Assembly (NCBI GenBank): GCA_023548195.1
Contig: JAJHZJ010000531.1
Span: 8,171,900-8,235,899 of the forward strand
Direction of reading: 5' to 3'
DNA length: 64,000 nt
Source of the DNA: Bettongia penicillata ogilbyi
Lineage: Eukaryota > Chordata > Mammalia > Diprotodontia > Potoroidae
The notes below the pieces were generated by a model. The model did no database searches. It was not told where the DNA came from and saw nothing but the letters and a program-made list of their open reading frames with translations. Every line of letters begins with the position of its first letter. Within the stretch, counting starts at the first letter, position 1. Positions 53,101 through 63,239 of the stretch are shown here, in pieces. The position numbers and the translations under genes were made by a program.

Positions 53101-53254
53101 AACAAACAACCAAGAGTTTTCAGCTGACCACCTGTTTTAGTAGCTTAAAATCGCACAAAGTCTTTTGGAACACCTTGAATTTCTGCGGCTAGTACCTAAT
53201 ATTGTGCTCCTGCACATAGCAGCCACGTAACAAATTCTTGCTGATTGATTTGCT

Positions 53255-54095
53255 TGTGACTCCTATTCCCAGAATTTCATTACAACCAAAATTTATTCAG
53301 ATCAGAGAAACACCCTTAGCTGCACAGAAAACACCACCACACTTGACAGGACGTATAGAAAGATATATGGTATATATGTATGTAATACGTATATAAAGTC
53401 AATATAGCATGAAATTCTGAAATGGCAAGGATCATGAAAAATAAGCACAAATAGTCATAGTTTCCTTTTTCATTTTGAAAAAAGTGACAATAGTGATTTC
53501 TTTGGTTTATTAAAAAAGATATAAAAACTTGCTTGCTGGTTCTCAAATGTATCCAGGGAAGGCTGCTAGGTAAGTGACCTATGGAAAAATGTGGTGTTAC
53601 TATAAGTTATTTTATTGTTTTGGAAAAGATCACACTAGACATGGGTTGTTTGTCTTGGGTGTGATGATTTTTATTTTGAACAATCCCAAGATGTTCATAA
53701 AGTAGTCGTTCATGGCTAGAACCAACATGTGGTGCCTTTTGGGTTAGAAATAACTTTTTATCCACCAGAATCCAGACATATGAAACCAGGTGGGCTCTTG
53801 AGATCTTTACCCACCAAATCTCCCTTTCTTCCCTACAATCTTTTCCCCTACCCATAAGTAATCTCAATGATTGTACTTAATATAGTTGTCACAGACCAAA
53901 TTGACACAGACCAGATTTTCCTTTTTTCCAGCAGCTGAGATGGTGGCTCTATATCCTACAAGTTGAACTTTCATTTCCATCCCCTGAGATCCCTCCAAGA
54001 GCTCCCAAAATAACAGCATGTAGAAATGAGGATTGTAAGAAAGGTTTGAAAGAATAGCTTATAAAAAAAAGCTTTAAGCAAGAGGTAATCACAGA
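53255..54095. other. Unassigned sequence
   Basis: About 0.84 kb without a recognised repeat; the minus-strand frames at 53607-53867 and 53971-54168 have no recognisable domain. Confidence 0.4.
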
Positions 54096-54099
54096 AATG

Positions 54100-54350
54100 G
54101 GTAGTTAGGCAACACAGTGGATAGAGTATAGGACCTGGAGTCAGGAAGACTCCTCTTCCTAAGTTCAAGTCTGGCCTCAGATACTAATTGTGTAACCCTG
54201 GGCAACTTTCTTAATCCTATTTAACTCAGTTTCCTCATCTGTAAAATAAGCTAGAGGAGGAAATGACAAACCACTCCAGTTCTTTGCCAAGAAAACTCCA
54301 AATGGGGTCACAAAGAGTCAGACATAGCTGGAAAAATGACTGGACCACAA
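54100..54350 (+). repeat. Mar-1-type CORE-SINE, full length
   Basis: Head 'ggcaacacagtggatagagt', B-box-like 'aagttcaagtctggcctcag', CORE 'ccctgggcaactttcttaat', tail 'aatggggtcacaaagagtca' and 'gaaaaatgactggaccacaa'. Confidence 0.94.
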
Positions 54351-54479
54351 CGTAAATCACAGAAATAATGAACTTTCAGAATGCAATAATGACCAGTGTA
54401 TAAATTATAAGTGAAAACAACCTTAAAATCCTTTAACCTTAAAAATCCACTAACCACATCATTTTTTCTGACACTTGAT

Positions 54480-54620
54480 ATGTTTTTATAGCAATTAGAG
54501 TCAGTATGATAACCCCAAGAGATCAGGGACTGTCTTTGTTTTTTTATCTCTAGCACCTAGCATAGTGCCTGGCACATAGTAAGAATTTGATAAAAGTTTG
54601 CTGATGAATTGATTGACTGA
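54480..54620 (+). repeat. L2 LINE 3' end
   Basis: 'gatcagggactgtctttgtt', 'agcacctagcatagtgcctg', 'gcacatagtaagaatttgat'. The minus-strand frame at 54308-54556 crosses this and the SINE and is not a gene. Confidence 0.92.
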
Positions 54621-54892
54621 TTAATAACTCAGTGGAACTAAAAGAGCATTAGACTTGAAATCATGCAAGCATGTACTGGAACCATTTTGCAAGACTACAT
54701 GTTGAATTTTCAGTGTGAGATTTTGTACTTCAGAAATTGGCACACTATAAATCAAGGCTTGATTTATTATTCTATCAATTGCCTAGATTTAAGAAAGTGA
54801 TGGAGAAATGTTAATAATGAAGGTTAAATTTTAAAGTATGTCATGCATACATTCTTTTTCAGAAGCCAATTGTTAAATATTTGCCAGTATAG

Positions 54893-54995
54893 CACTGGAG
54901 TCACAGAACTTTCATAGTGACAGAAGACTAGTGTAAATCCCAGCTCTGATGGGGTTCAGTTTCCTCATCTATTAAATGAGGATACCTTTTAATGG
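54893..54995 (+). repeat. MIR-type SINE fragment
   Basis: 'actggagtcacagaactttc', 'ttcagtttcctcatctatta'. 54621-54892 shows no clear repeat. Confidence 0.65.
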
Positions 54996-54999
54996 GGGG

Positions 55000-55675
55000 G
55001 CTCATCAATGAGCCAGCCCTTATATACAGGCGCCAGCATGCTCAGTTAATATAATAATGTAATATGATATAACTCAGTTACTATAATGTGGAAGAGACTG
55101 AGGAGCCTCCCAGAATCATGGTGACATGTAAGGGAAGTATATTGGAAGGGTTTGGAATTTGTACAGATGTTCTATAACTGTTTCCCATCTGTTAACTATG
55201 TGATAATGAATCTCTTTGATTAGCTATAGTAACATAGAAGAACTTAGGGATTAGGGGGAAAGTTGATCAGGGAAGGGGATATTCCACCTTGTCTTTCCCT
55301 CCGCGTATGACTTTAACCTGCCTAACAGCATTCTGGTAAAAGAAGAGACAATGCTTATAAGGAGAGAAGCCTTAGGACTTCTCAATTTGAAACGGACGTG
55401 TGGTCCTCAAATACAAGACTTCAGTCTTTGGCTCAACATTTGCTCTTTTGTTTTAGGTAAAGGAGATTAAAGGCTATGATCTTGTGAGTTTCAAAAAGTC
55501 CATAAGTTAGGTCCATGCCATTTTATCAGCCAGCAAGTCTAGCATCAATGCTCCAAGGTCTGCAGATTCAACACTTAGTCCAAAGACCCATCCAGTAGGG
55601 ATGTGCATGGTAGAATAATGCTCTGGAGAAACTGCGTTAAGCTTGAGTTCACTTTGCCCTAAGACTACAGTGATA
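55000..55675. other. Unassigned sequence
   Basis: No repeat recognised. AT-rich short repeats at 55045-55090. Confidence 0.4.
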
Positions 55676-55677
55676 GA

Positions 55678-55683
55678 ATATGT

Positions 55684-55726
<43 letters not shown>

Positions 55727-55732
55727 TGTGTA
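55678..55732 (+). repeat. (TG)n microsatellite
   Basis: About 27 TG units with a few interruptions (TATG, GCGC). Confidence 0.97.
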
Positions 55733-55922
55733 GGGAAATTTTTATAAGACTGTTCCTGCTATATATTTGAAGTAAATATTACTTCATAAAACCTAATTAA
55801 TGTTAACTGGTTAAATGAACCTGGGATGCTAGTCAAAGAGAGCCAACAATGGGAAGACCATACCAGAATGGGAGCTTGCACTGAAAGCAGCAGAGAACAG
55901 ACATCCCAAGTCTTCAGGAATA

Positions 55923-56650
55923 TAGATCTACCTCAGGGATAGTTCTAGACCACCACAATAAAGTAAATATTACAATAAAGCAAGTCCCACACATTTTTTG
56001 GTTTCCCAGTACAAATAAAATGTTTACACTATACTGTAGTCTTTTCAATGTGCAATAATATTACGTCAAAAAAACAATTAAAAATACTTTATTGCAAAAA
56101 AAATGTTAACCATCATCTGAATCTTCAGCGAGCCATAATATTTTCATTGTTAGAAGATCATTACTATATGTTGATGGCTTTGCCCCATTGATTCTTCCTT
56201 TCACTTGAACACTTATAGGTCTGTGTAGTATTATTAATTGACCTAATTTTAATATTGTTGTGTCTCAGGAAATAGGGAAGCCTAAGGAGAGCAAGAGAGA
56301 TGGGGAACAGTCAGTTGGTGGAGCAATCAGAACACACACATAATATTTATCAATTAAGTTTGCCATTTTCTATGGGCACAGTTCATGGTTACCCCAAAAC
56401 AATTACAATAGTAACATTAAAGATCACTGATGACAGATCATCATAACAGATATAACCAATAACGAAAAAAGTTTGAAATATTTCAAGAATTACCAAAATG
56501 TGGCACAGAGATACGATGTGAGCATATGCTACTGGAAAAATGGCACCTATAGGCTTTCAGGACACAGACTTGCCAAAAACCTTCAATTTGTAAAAATGCA
56601 ATATCTGTGAAACACAATAAAATGAAGTATAATAAAATAAGGTATGCCTG
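55923..56650. mobile_element. Tigger-type (Tc1/mariner superfamily) element, internally deleted
   Basis: 728 bp. Left 'gaccaccacaataaagtaaa', 'ttttttggtttcccagtaca', 'ctatactgtagtcttttcaa', 'atcttcagcgagcc'; right 'ttgaacacttataggtctgt', 'attgttgtgtctcaggaaat', 'ccccaaaacaattacaatag', 'aataaggtatgcctg'. These are the two ends of a Tigger1-like transposon with the transposase region missing (junction near 56150-56195). TA flanks both tips (55921-55922, 56651-56652). No transposase frame remains. Confidence 0.9.
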
Positions 56651-56654
56651 TAAT

Positions 56655-57150
56655 CCCTGGACTCTAAGGGGGCAAAGTAGTCAATCTGGATCTGAAGTAG
56701 TAGGCTAAAGACTCTCCTTACACTTGTATGCCCTGCCTCACAGTTCTGTCATGAAGAAAACTACATATACATAAGTTGTCACTTAAAAGATACTTTTCTT
56801 ACCTTTCATTAAATTTATCCAAAGGTTACTGGCTTTTTTACAAACTTATTTGTTTTCCTATTCGCTTTGCTCTTAGCAAAAAAAAAGAAAAAAGAAGAGA
56901 AAAAAAGAGCTTCACAGCTTTTAAAGAATTTTGTCCTTGCCTACAATACTATACTGGTTCACTGCCTCATAAATAAAATGTCACACAAATAATTTCACAT
57001 TGAAAATCTCCTCTTCTACATTATTAATAATATAGACTTGGTAAAGAAAATTCAGAAATGTTAGAAAATCATATATTTCATTCTCTATAAAATTGTTATA
57101 CATTATATTACAAATATGCACCCCAAAATGCAATATATATCAAAAGATAC
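56655..57150. other. Unassigned sequence
   Basis: No repeat recognised; purine run at 56877-56910. The frame at 56776-56976 spans this run and is not credible. Confidence 0.4.
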
Positions 57151-57154
57151 TTCC

Positions 57155-57238
57155 TGGAATCAGCAAGTATAATTTTCAGTCTTAGATCTGTCACAACAAA
57201 GTGTGAGGCCTTGGGCAAGTCACTTCACAGACTCTGTG
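57155..57238 (+). repeat. MIR-type SINE fragment
   Basis: 'gtcttagatctgtcacaaca', 'gaggccttgggcaagtcact'. 5' half only. Confidence 0.7.
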
Positions 57239-57239
57239 T

Positions 57240-57900
57240 GGTTCATGTTCTCTGAGGCTATCTAGTTCAACTTGTACCTGAAAATGAATCCCTTCTCCAA
57301 CCCCCAGTGTTCATCCAGCTTTCCCCTGAAAACCTCCACTCTCACCTAAGGCAGACCGTTCCATTTTTAACGGTTAGGAAATTTTCCTTAAATATGGCCT
57401 AAATTTGCCTTTCTATAAGTTCCACTTAATGTTACTGGTTCTTCCCTCCAGGGCCTAACAGAACAAATCTAATCTCTCTTTCACAGGCCAAAACTTCATA
57501 AACTTATAAAAGAACAGCTAGCATGTCTCCCCTAAGTCTTCTGTTCTCCAAGATAAATAAATCTAGTTCCTTCAACTGATCCTCATACAATATAATTTCC
57601 AGAGCCCTTTATCGCACTGGTGATCCTTTCTGGATGTAGGATTACAGACTGAGAATGAGAAGGAGTCTAGAAGATGACTGGGTCACCCAGTCCAACCTCC
57701 TCATTTCACAGATGAGGCAAACTTAGACCCTCCGATGTTAAGGAATTTTTCTAAGATCACAGGTAATAAGTAACAGAGGTGGGCTTTGAACTAAGTTGCT
57801 CTGAATCTTTTCACTATAACACTCTGCTCTCTGTTTTCCTATCTGTTAATGTTCTTTCTTAAATTTAGCACCCAGAACTGCACGCAGTGCTGTAGATGTC
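57240..57900 (-). repeat. L3/CR1-like LINE, antisense, split by a MIR
   Basis: 'tttcccctgaaaacctccac', 'aaggcagaccgttccatttt', 'gtcttctgttctccaagata', 'aatctagttccttcaactga' and, beyond the MIR at 57635-57830, 'tagcacccagaactgcacgc'. Same family as 19592-19930. Confidence 0.8.
57635..57830 (-). repeat. MIR-type SINE inside L3/CR1
   Basis: 'cacccagtccaacctcctca', 'tttcacagatgaggcaaact', 'agaggtgggctttgaactaa'. Confidence 0.85.
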
Positions 57901-57911
57901 GTCTGAAGAGG

Positions 57912-57960
57912 GTAGTGATGGCAGTGATGGCAGTGAGGGCAGTGAGGGCAGTGAGGGCAG
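57912..57960 (+). repeat. 9-bp minisatellite, GGCAGTGAK units
   Basis: About five units of GGCAGTGAG/GGCAGTGAT in tandem at the end of the L3/CR1 copy. Confidence 0.93.
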
Positions 57961-57961
57961 G

Positions 57962-58055
57962 TCTTTATCTCTCCCAGGCTCAGTTTCCTCATCTGCGGAA
58001 CACAGAAAGTTAGACTAAATGACTGGTGTCTTCTAGTTCTGAAATTCTACAATTC
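57962..58055 (+). repeat. MIR-type SINE fragment
   Basis: 'ctcagtttcctcatctgcgg', 'gttagactaaatgactggtg', 'tcttctagttctgaaattct'. Confidence 0.82.
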
Positions 58056-58284
58056 TACTCTTCCTTTAGAAATGCAAATCATCAGTCTTGCTACATTTGC
58101 TTGAAGTCTGAAAACTAATTTGATTTCTGCTGTATTTCTGCATCTTTTCTCTTTCTCTCTTTTGTAACTCAGTTTCTCCAGTGGCCCACGTTTGAGCTCA
58201 ATGAAAGACAACACTAACAGAAAAGGCCTGATAATTAATCTGGTCCCTCTGGAACTTTCTTGCTTCCCAGAGTAGAAATAAAAG

Positions 58285-58515
58285 CACTTATTCACTTACG
58301 TTTCTATAGTGCTTTAAGGTTCACAAAGTTCTGTCCTCACATCAACCCCTTGGACGTAGGGAAAGCAAGTGGTATTATTTTTATTTTCTAGATGAAGAAA
58401 TGTGGTTCAGAGACTTGCTTCTAGGCAGTCACATACTGATAAGTATCAGAGGCAAGGTTTGAACCCAGATCTCCTAACTCCAGAGTTTAGAGCTCTTCCT
58501 AATACACCACATCAA
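58285..58515 (-). repeat. MIR-type SINE
   Basis: 'tatagtgctttaaggttcac', 'aaagttctgtcctcacatca', 'aggtttgaacccagatctcc'. 58056-58284 is unassigned. Confidence 0.88.
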
Positions 58516-58589
58516 CATTTAATGCTTCAAAGAAACCTTAAGCAATCTCTGAACTAGAAAAGGATACAAACAAAGAGATTTTGCATTTT

Positions 58590-58790
58590 AGAAATACAGT
58601 TTCTTTATAGAGGCTGGGACTACAGGTGCGGAACATCTCGTATACTGTAGGGGTTGGTTAATTTTACAGAATTATTTTTTTCTCTTTCCTTATTCTTTGT
58701 TGCAAAATAGGGGAGACAGTAAGGATATATTCAGAAATAAGGGTAAGGAAAATACAAAATTTCAGTAAAAATTTAAAAGTAAAAAATATC
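58590..58790 (+). repeat. LINE 3'-end-like fragment (L1-type)
   Basis: 'ggttggttaattttacagaa', 'ccttattctttgttgcaaaa', 'aaggatatattcagaaataa'. The same 3' signature occurs at 29690-29815 ('tattctttgttataaagcat'). Confidence 0.5.
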
Positions 58791-58869
58791 TGGATGAATA
58801 TATTATTTGCTACAGTTCACCAAATATGGTCACCACCTCCACATAAGGCAGCCCATTGCTAATCAATAT

Positions 58870-59088
58870 TACTTCACAAATGGACAGTCATAAGTTCAGA
58901 GTTTGAATCTCAGCTGTGTCTTTTATTATTTGTGTGATGTTAGACAAATCTTCACAGACATAACTTCAATGAAGCTCAGTTTCCTCATCTGTAAAATAGG
59001 TATAATAATACGTGTTACAGGCAGCAGATTTAGTGGAATAACTTTATGTGCCAAGCACTTTTACACATATTATCTCATTCGATAGTGG
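58870..59088 (+). repeat. MIR-type SINE
   Basis: 'aagctcagtttcctcatctg', 'taaaataggtataataatac', 'tgtgccaagcacttttacac', 'atattatctcattcga'. Confidence 0.82.
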
Positions 59089-59295
59089 GCAAAGAGCTGA
59101 CTTTGAATTTGGGAAGACTTGACCAAGAAAGAGAACAAGACATTTTCCCTGATTCTCATGATCTCTAAAACCTCTCCAAAATAGAAATTATGCATAAATG
59201 AAAAAAGCAATTTCAGATGTCTTCAAGGTCTAGGATATTAAGAACCCTAATGTGGTAAAAACCCAACAAACTGACACAGAAAGTTCATCTCTAGC

Positions 59296-59405
59296 AGGGG
59301 TGGGGAACCTGCTGCCTTGTAGTCACATGTGGCCCTCTAGGACCTCAAGTACAACCCTTTGACTGAATCCAAACTTCACAGAACAAATCCTTTCATTAAA
59401 GGTGT
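59296..59405. mobile_element. hAT-type MITE, truncated copy
   Basis: 'caggggtggggaacctgctg', 'cacatgtggccctctaggac', 'ctcaagtacaaccctttgac' align with the left arm of the element at 1649-1801. The right arm is missing or too diverged. Confidence 0.8.
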
Positions 59406-59454
59406 TGCCTTGAAGGCTCTCACTCAGAACCAACTCACCTACCATCTATCAATA

Positions 59455-59716
59455 ATATAATAATAATAGCTAGCATGTACATAATACATATTCTACGCCA
59501 GACACTGGGCTAACCACATCTCATTTGATACAACAGCCCTGGGAGGTAGATGCTATTATGGTTGTTGCCATTTTACAGTTGAGGAAACTGAGGCAGACAA
59601 TATTAAATGACGCCCACAGTCATACAGCTAGGAAGTATCTGAGGCTAAATTTGAACTCAGGTCTTCCTAACTCCATGCTCAGGGTTCCATTCACTGAGCC
59701 ACCTAGTTGCCTCTCT
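59455..59716 (-). repeat. MIR-type SINE, full length
   Basis: 'catctcatttgatacaacag', 'ccctgggaggtagatgctat', 'gttgaggaaactgaggcaga', 'ctgagccacctagttgcct'. Confidence 0.94.
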
Positions 59717-60399
59717 ATGCTTCAGGCAGGGCTACGCAAGCCAACCCAGAAACTTGCAGTAAACTCATCTCTGCCATACATCCTCCTCCTTCTCTCAGCA
59801 CTATGGAAAACCAACAGGCAGAAGCTTGCTATGACTTTGGCATGACGACATTCTGTGCTGTAACAATACTCAGCTAGAAAACTGAGGAACAGGGGAAACT
59901 GAGACATGATGCCAGGAATGCAAGGATCTGCCACGTCTGCCTGAAGCAAAGTGCCCAGGATCTAGGTCAGGCCAGTTCTGTGTGTCAATATATCGGTGAA
60001 AAATATAAAGCAGTTGAGACTGTTACATATGAGGAATATAATGAAATCTGGAAAGTTTTTAATGAAATAATGGTAAACAAAAAAGAGCAGAGAGCAGAGA
60101 ACAAAATAGATACTATGACAGTAATGAGAGGAAAAATGAACAAAAAGGAATAGACAAGGAATTCTAATAGTGACTTAGAGGGAATGACTGAAAAATTACA
60201 TTTTATGAACTGAAATTAATTAATTTAAATGTAGATAACTACTGAGAAAGTTTAATGAGCCATAGTAGTATTCAATATTAAATTTATAATGAATCATATA
60301 ATTTAAAAATTGCTGTAATGGAATTGTATAATAGGGACACATTAAATAAATGTTCCTTAAAGAATCTCAATTACTGAATTTTTAGGTACTCTTGGCTGA

Positions 60400-60572
60400 G
60401 TACTGGAGGTAATAATAACTGACATTCATATAGCATTTGATATATTATCTCATAATTCACAACACCCCTCTGAGCTGGCCACTACAGGTAGTATTATCAC
60501 CATTTTACATATGAAAGAACTAAGATTCATAGAGGTTATGTGACTTGATCACAGTCACACAGTTAGGAAGAA
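60400..60572 (-). repeat. MIR-type SINE
   Basis: 'catatagcatttgatatatt', 'ccattttacatatgaaagaa', 'gatcacagtcacacagttag'. Confidence 0.85.
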
Positions 60573-60584
60573 CTAAATGTGAAA

Positions 60585-61010
60585 GATCGTACCAAAAATG
60601 GATTAGAAAAGTGTGAGATCAGGTAATATTCATGGCCATGACTAGGGGAAGAATTCTTCACCCAACAAGGGACAGACATGACCATGAAAGAGGAAATAGG
60701 CCATTTCAATGACTTGAAATTGAAAAGCTTGGCATGAACAAAATCCATGTAGCTAGTATAAGAAAGGAATCAGTCAATTGGGCAGGGGGGTGGGGCTGAA
60801 ATCTTGGCATCAAATATCTTTGATAAGGATCTAATATCCAAGATATGTAAGGAACTAACACAAAGTTATAAAACCAAGAACCATTCCTGTCAAAGTGGTC
60901 AAAAGAATATGAATAAATTTCACAAAAGAATTGTATACTACCAACAACCATGTGAAAAATTGTTCCAAATCATGAATTAAGAAAATGCAAATCAAAACAA
61001 CACTGATCTT
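60585..61010 (+). pseudogene. L1 ORF2 C-terminal relic
   Basis: 'gataaggatctaatatccaa', 'gtggtcaaaagaatatgaat', 'ccaacaaccatgtgaaaaat' and 'gaaaatgcaaatcaaaacaa' correspond to the ORF2 C-terminal stretch ending in the QIKT region. Truncated at both ends. Confidence 0.75.
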
Positions 61011-61011
61011 G

Positions 61012-61980
61012 CAGAGCTTGGAAGCTTGGGGTGAACCTACTTCTAGTTAGGATGACTCAGGGGTTTGTACTGCGTGATGAACAAGAGATACTTACTTGGT
61101 TGTTGGGCTAGAAGTAAATGGATATGTGAAGTGGCAACTCGCCCTTCCCTTGCTGTCTTCTTTCTGGCTCTGAAGGACGAGGATGGCTCTAAGTGTGTGA
61201 AGAGGTCAAGTGGGGAAGGAATGCTCTCCCCATACTCAAGTACAGGCCGTGAGCATACAGTCCCCTTCCGTTTTATCCTTTTCTGATCTTTAGCAAATGC
61301 ATATTCTGATATGAGAGTGCCCAGGCAACTTTGTGAGCTCAGGAGACCCAAAGGTCCCATTGTAGCTTCCATTATTGGTCAGAGATGAATAGCAACTGAG
61401 GTGACTACCAGAGTGGCATCATCTGTATCAGAAGTGTAAAAACACTGAGGATAAGTGGGCACTAAGAAACAGTCACCCAAGAGAAGGCAGTTTCAAGGAG
61501 CATGATGCCCCATGGCAAAGAGAAGTGCCAACTGTGGACTTTTGTAGCCCAGATGGGCTCCCTACCCAGTATGGAACCACACCCAAGGGGAACTTCTTGA
61601 GGACTCTACAAATGGACAAAAAGACTTCTTGTGACAGAAGTTGGGAAGTATCCCTTTGCCACATGTTCTCTACATTCTTGTCTCATTACTGTATTTTAAG
61701 AACAGTATTAGACTGTACTTCTCCGACTGAGTTCTGGAAGTAGATAAAACCGAAGGGATGGATTTTCTAGTACTTTTGCTCACAAGTCCCCGCTGTCATG
61801 TTTCCCATCAGCAATCAGAAAGATTCCATCAACTTTAAGAAAAAGCATTTACAAGGGTTTTCTTTTTTTTTCAGTTGAGAGGAGGTAAAAGAGAGAAAGA
61901 TTGTATGGAAATAGCCGCCCATTAAAGCGATACAATAACCACACAGAAAAAAACAATGCTCACTCTATCTTGGGTTTAAT
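61012..61980. other. Unassigned sequence
   Basis: About 1 kb with several short frames (61043-61372 minus, 61525-61743 plus) lacking recognisable domains. No repeat recognised. Confidence 0.4.
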
Positions 61981-61984
61981 TATC

Positions 61985-62405
61985 TACACACATGGGTCTG
62001 GTCTTTCCAGTTACCCAGGTTTACCACCTTGGAGTCACCTCCAATTCCTTAGCCTCACATAATCAATCAAATACCAAATCTTGCCTATTCTATGTCCAAA
62101 ACCTCTGGCATCCATCCGTCCATCCTCTTTTCTCCAACCACACAACATCTGCTCTAGTTAAGATTTTCATCCCTTTTTACTCGAACAACTACAATAGCCT
62201 CCTAACTTGTCTTCCCACCCTAGGACTTTCCCTTTCTCCAACCCATCCTTTCCACAGCTCCCAAAGGAATATTCCTAAAACATAGGTCTGACCATAGTAT
62301 TCCACTGCTCAATCAACATTAACTCCCTATTACTTCTATGATCAAATACAAAACCTTCCTACATTTAATACCCTTCACAATCCAACTCTAACTTACCTTT
62401 GCAGG
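61985..62405 (+). pseudogene. L2 ORF2 3' part relic
   Basis: A frame includes 'NNYNSLLTCLP', matching the L2 ORF2 C-terminal motif (family DYCNSLLTGLP). Flanking 'cataggtctgaccatagtat' and 'tctatgatcaaatacaaaac' also fit. The L2 3' UTR is absent. 62406-62588 is AT-rich and unassigned. Confidence 0.82.
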
Positions 62406-62589
62406 TATTTTCCATTTTCCTTTTGTCTGTTGGTCTTTTACTGTTTTTATCTTTAAATAATAAATAGTTTATATACTATAAATAACAATATACATTTTAA
62501 ATACTGTTTTCATCTTTAAATCTTTGAGATGACACCGTCTTACATCAAGCATTTTCCAAAGCCAGTTTTTACTTTCCAGATCACTACAA

Positions 62590-63085
62590 ATTAAGCAACT
62601 CTAAGCTTTGATAAAAATGATAAAGTTGGGGAGGGGGGCTATGGGAAGATAAGCATTTAAGTGCTATGTTGGTGGAGGTGTGACTCTATCCAACCATTCT
62701 GGAGAATAATTTAGGACTATAATGCTAGAAAAGTCACCAAATCCATATATACCCACATACCCACTAGAAGAGAAAAGCAGAGGGAAATGTCCCTTGTCTA
62801 CAAAAATATTCATAGCATCTTTTTTTGAGCTAGTGAAAAACTGGAAACAAAGAGGTTCATCAATTGGAGAATAGAAAAACAAATTGCAAAGTGGAATATT
62901 ATTGGGTCCTAAGTAGATTTAAATATGAAGAATGCAGAGAAATTTAGAAACACTTGAATGAAACAATACAGAGTGAAATGAGCAGAGCTCTCAGACTCTA
63001 CAGTGACCCTGACAACATAAGGAATATATCACTGAAAGAAATCAGAACTCTGATCAGTGCAGTCACCCAGCAAGGTTATAAACCA
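62590..63085 (+). repeat. Old L1 3' end
   Basis: 'atccaaccattctggagaat', 'acaaaaatattcatagcatc', 'gttcatcaattggagaatag', 'gagtgaaatgagcagagctc'. Confidence 0.82.
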
Positions 63086-63104
63086 TGGACTTAGAACAAA
63101 TGAA

Positions 63105-63235
63105 TGAAAAAGCACTTAGCGCATGCCAAGCACAGTGCTTGGACACCAACACAAAATTGAAACAGCCTCTGCCCTAATCTAACAACGAAAGAGGACACAT
63201 ATAAGAAAGCAGTGGTCAGGAAGGCTTCTTTTATT
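63105..63235 (-). repeat. L2 LINE 3' end, antisense
   Basis: 'agcacttagcgcatgccaag', 'cacagtgcttgg', 'gaaacagcctctgccctaat'. Confidence 0.8.
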
Positions 63236-63239
63236 TTGA

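Larger units (their letters stand above)
52780..53178. mobile_element. Tc1/mariner-type MITE carrying a nested SINE
   Basis: Imperfect terminal inverted repeats: left CAAGCTATCCCAAAAG..TTAGTGCA (from about 52780) and right GCACAAAG.CTTTTGGAACACCTTG (to about 53178). TA precedes the left tip. It holds a 17-bp tandem repeat (52829-52879) and a Mar-1-type SINE (52885-53100). Without the SINE it would be under 200 bp. Confidence 0.75.
52735..53252 (+). repeat. L2 LINE 3' end split by a MITE
   Basis: 'gaagctccaggagagcagga', 'actgtcttgattttgta' to about 52779; 'gctagtacctaatattgtgc', 'aaattcttgctgattgattt' from about 53185. Between lie a mariner-type MITE and its own nested SINE. Confidence 0.8.
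59090..60200 (+). pseudogene. Second L1 5' region relic
   Basis: 59110-59250 ('ctctccaaaatagaaattat') matches 43690-43770, and 59720-59990 ('aaaactgaggaacaggggaa', 'tcaggccagttctgt') matches 44140-44335. Both loci keep the same order. Nested pieces: a hAT MITE (59296-59405) and a MIR (59455-59716). The 60000-60200 part may be ORF1 remnant; no intact frame. Confidence 0.65.

Noticed and set aside
61985..62285. 97-codon frame with a plausible-looking protein
   Set aside because: Contains the L2 ORF2 C-terminal motif; part of an L2 relic.
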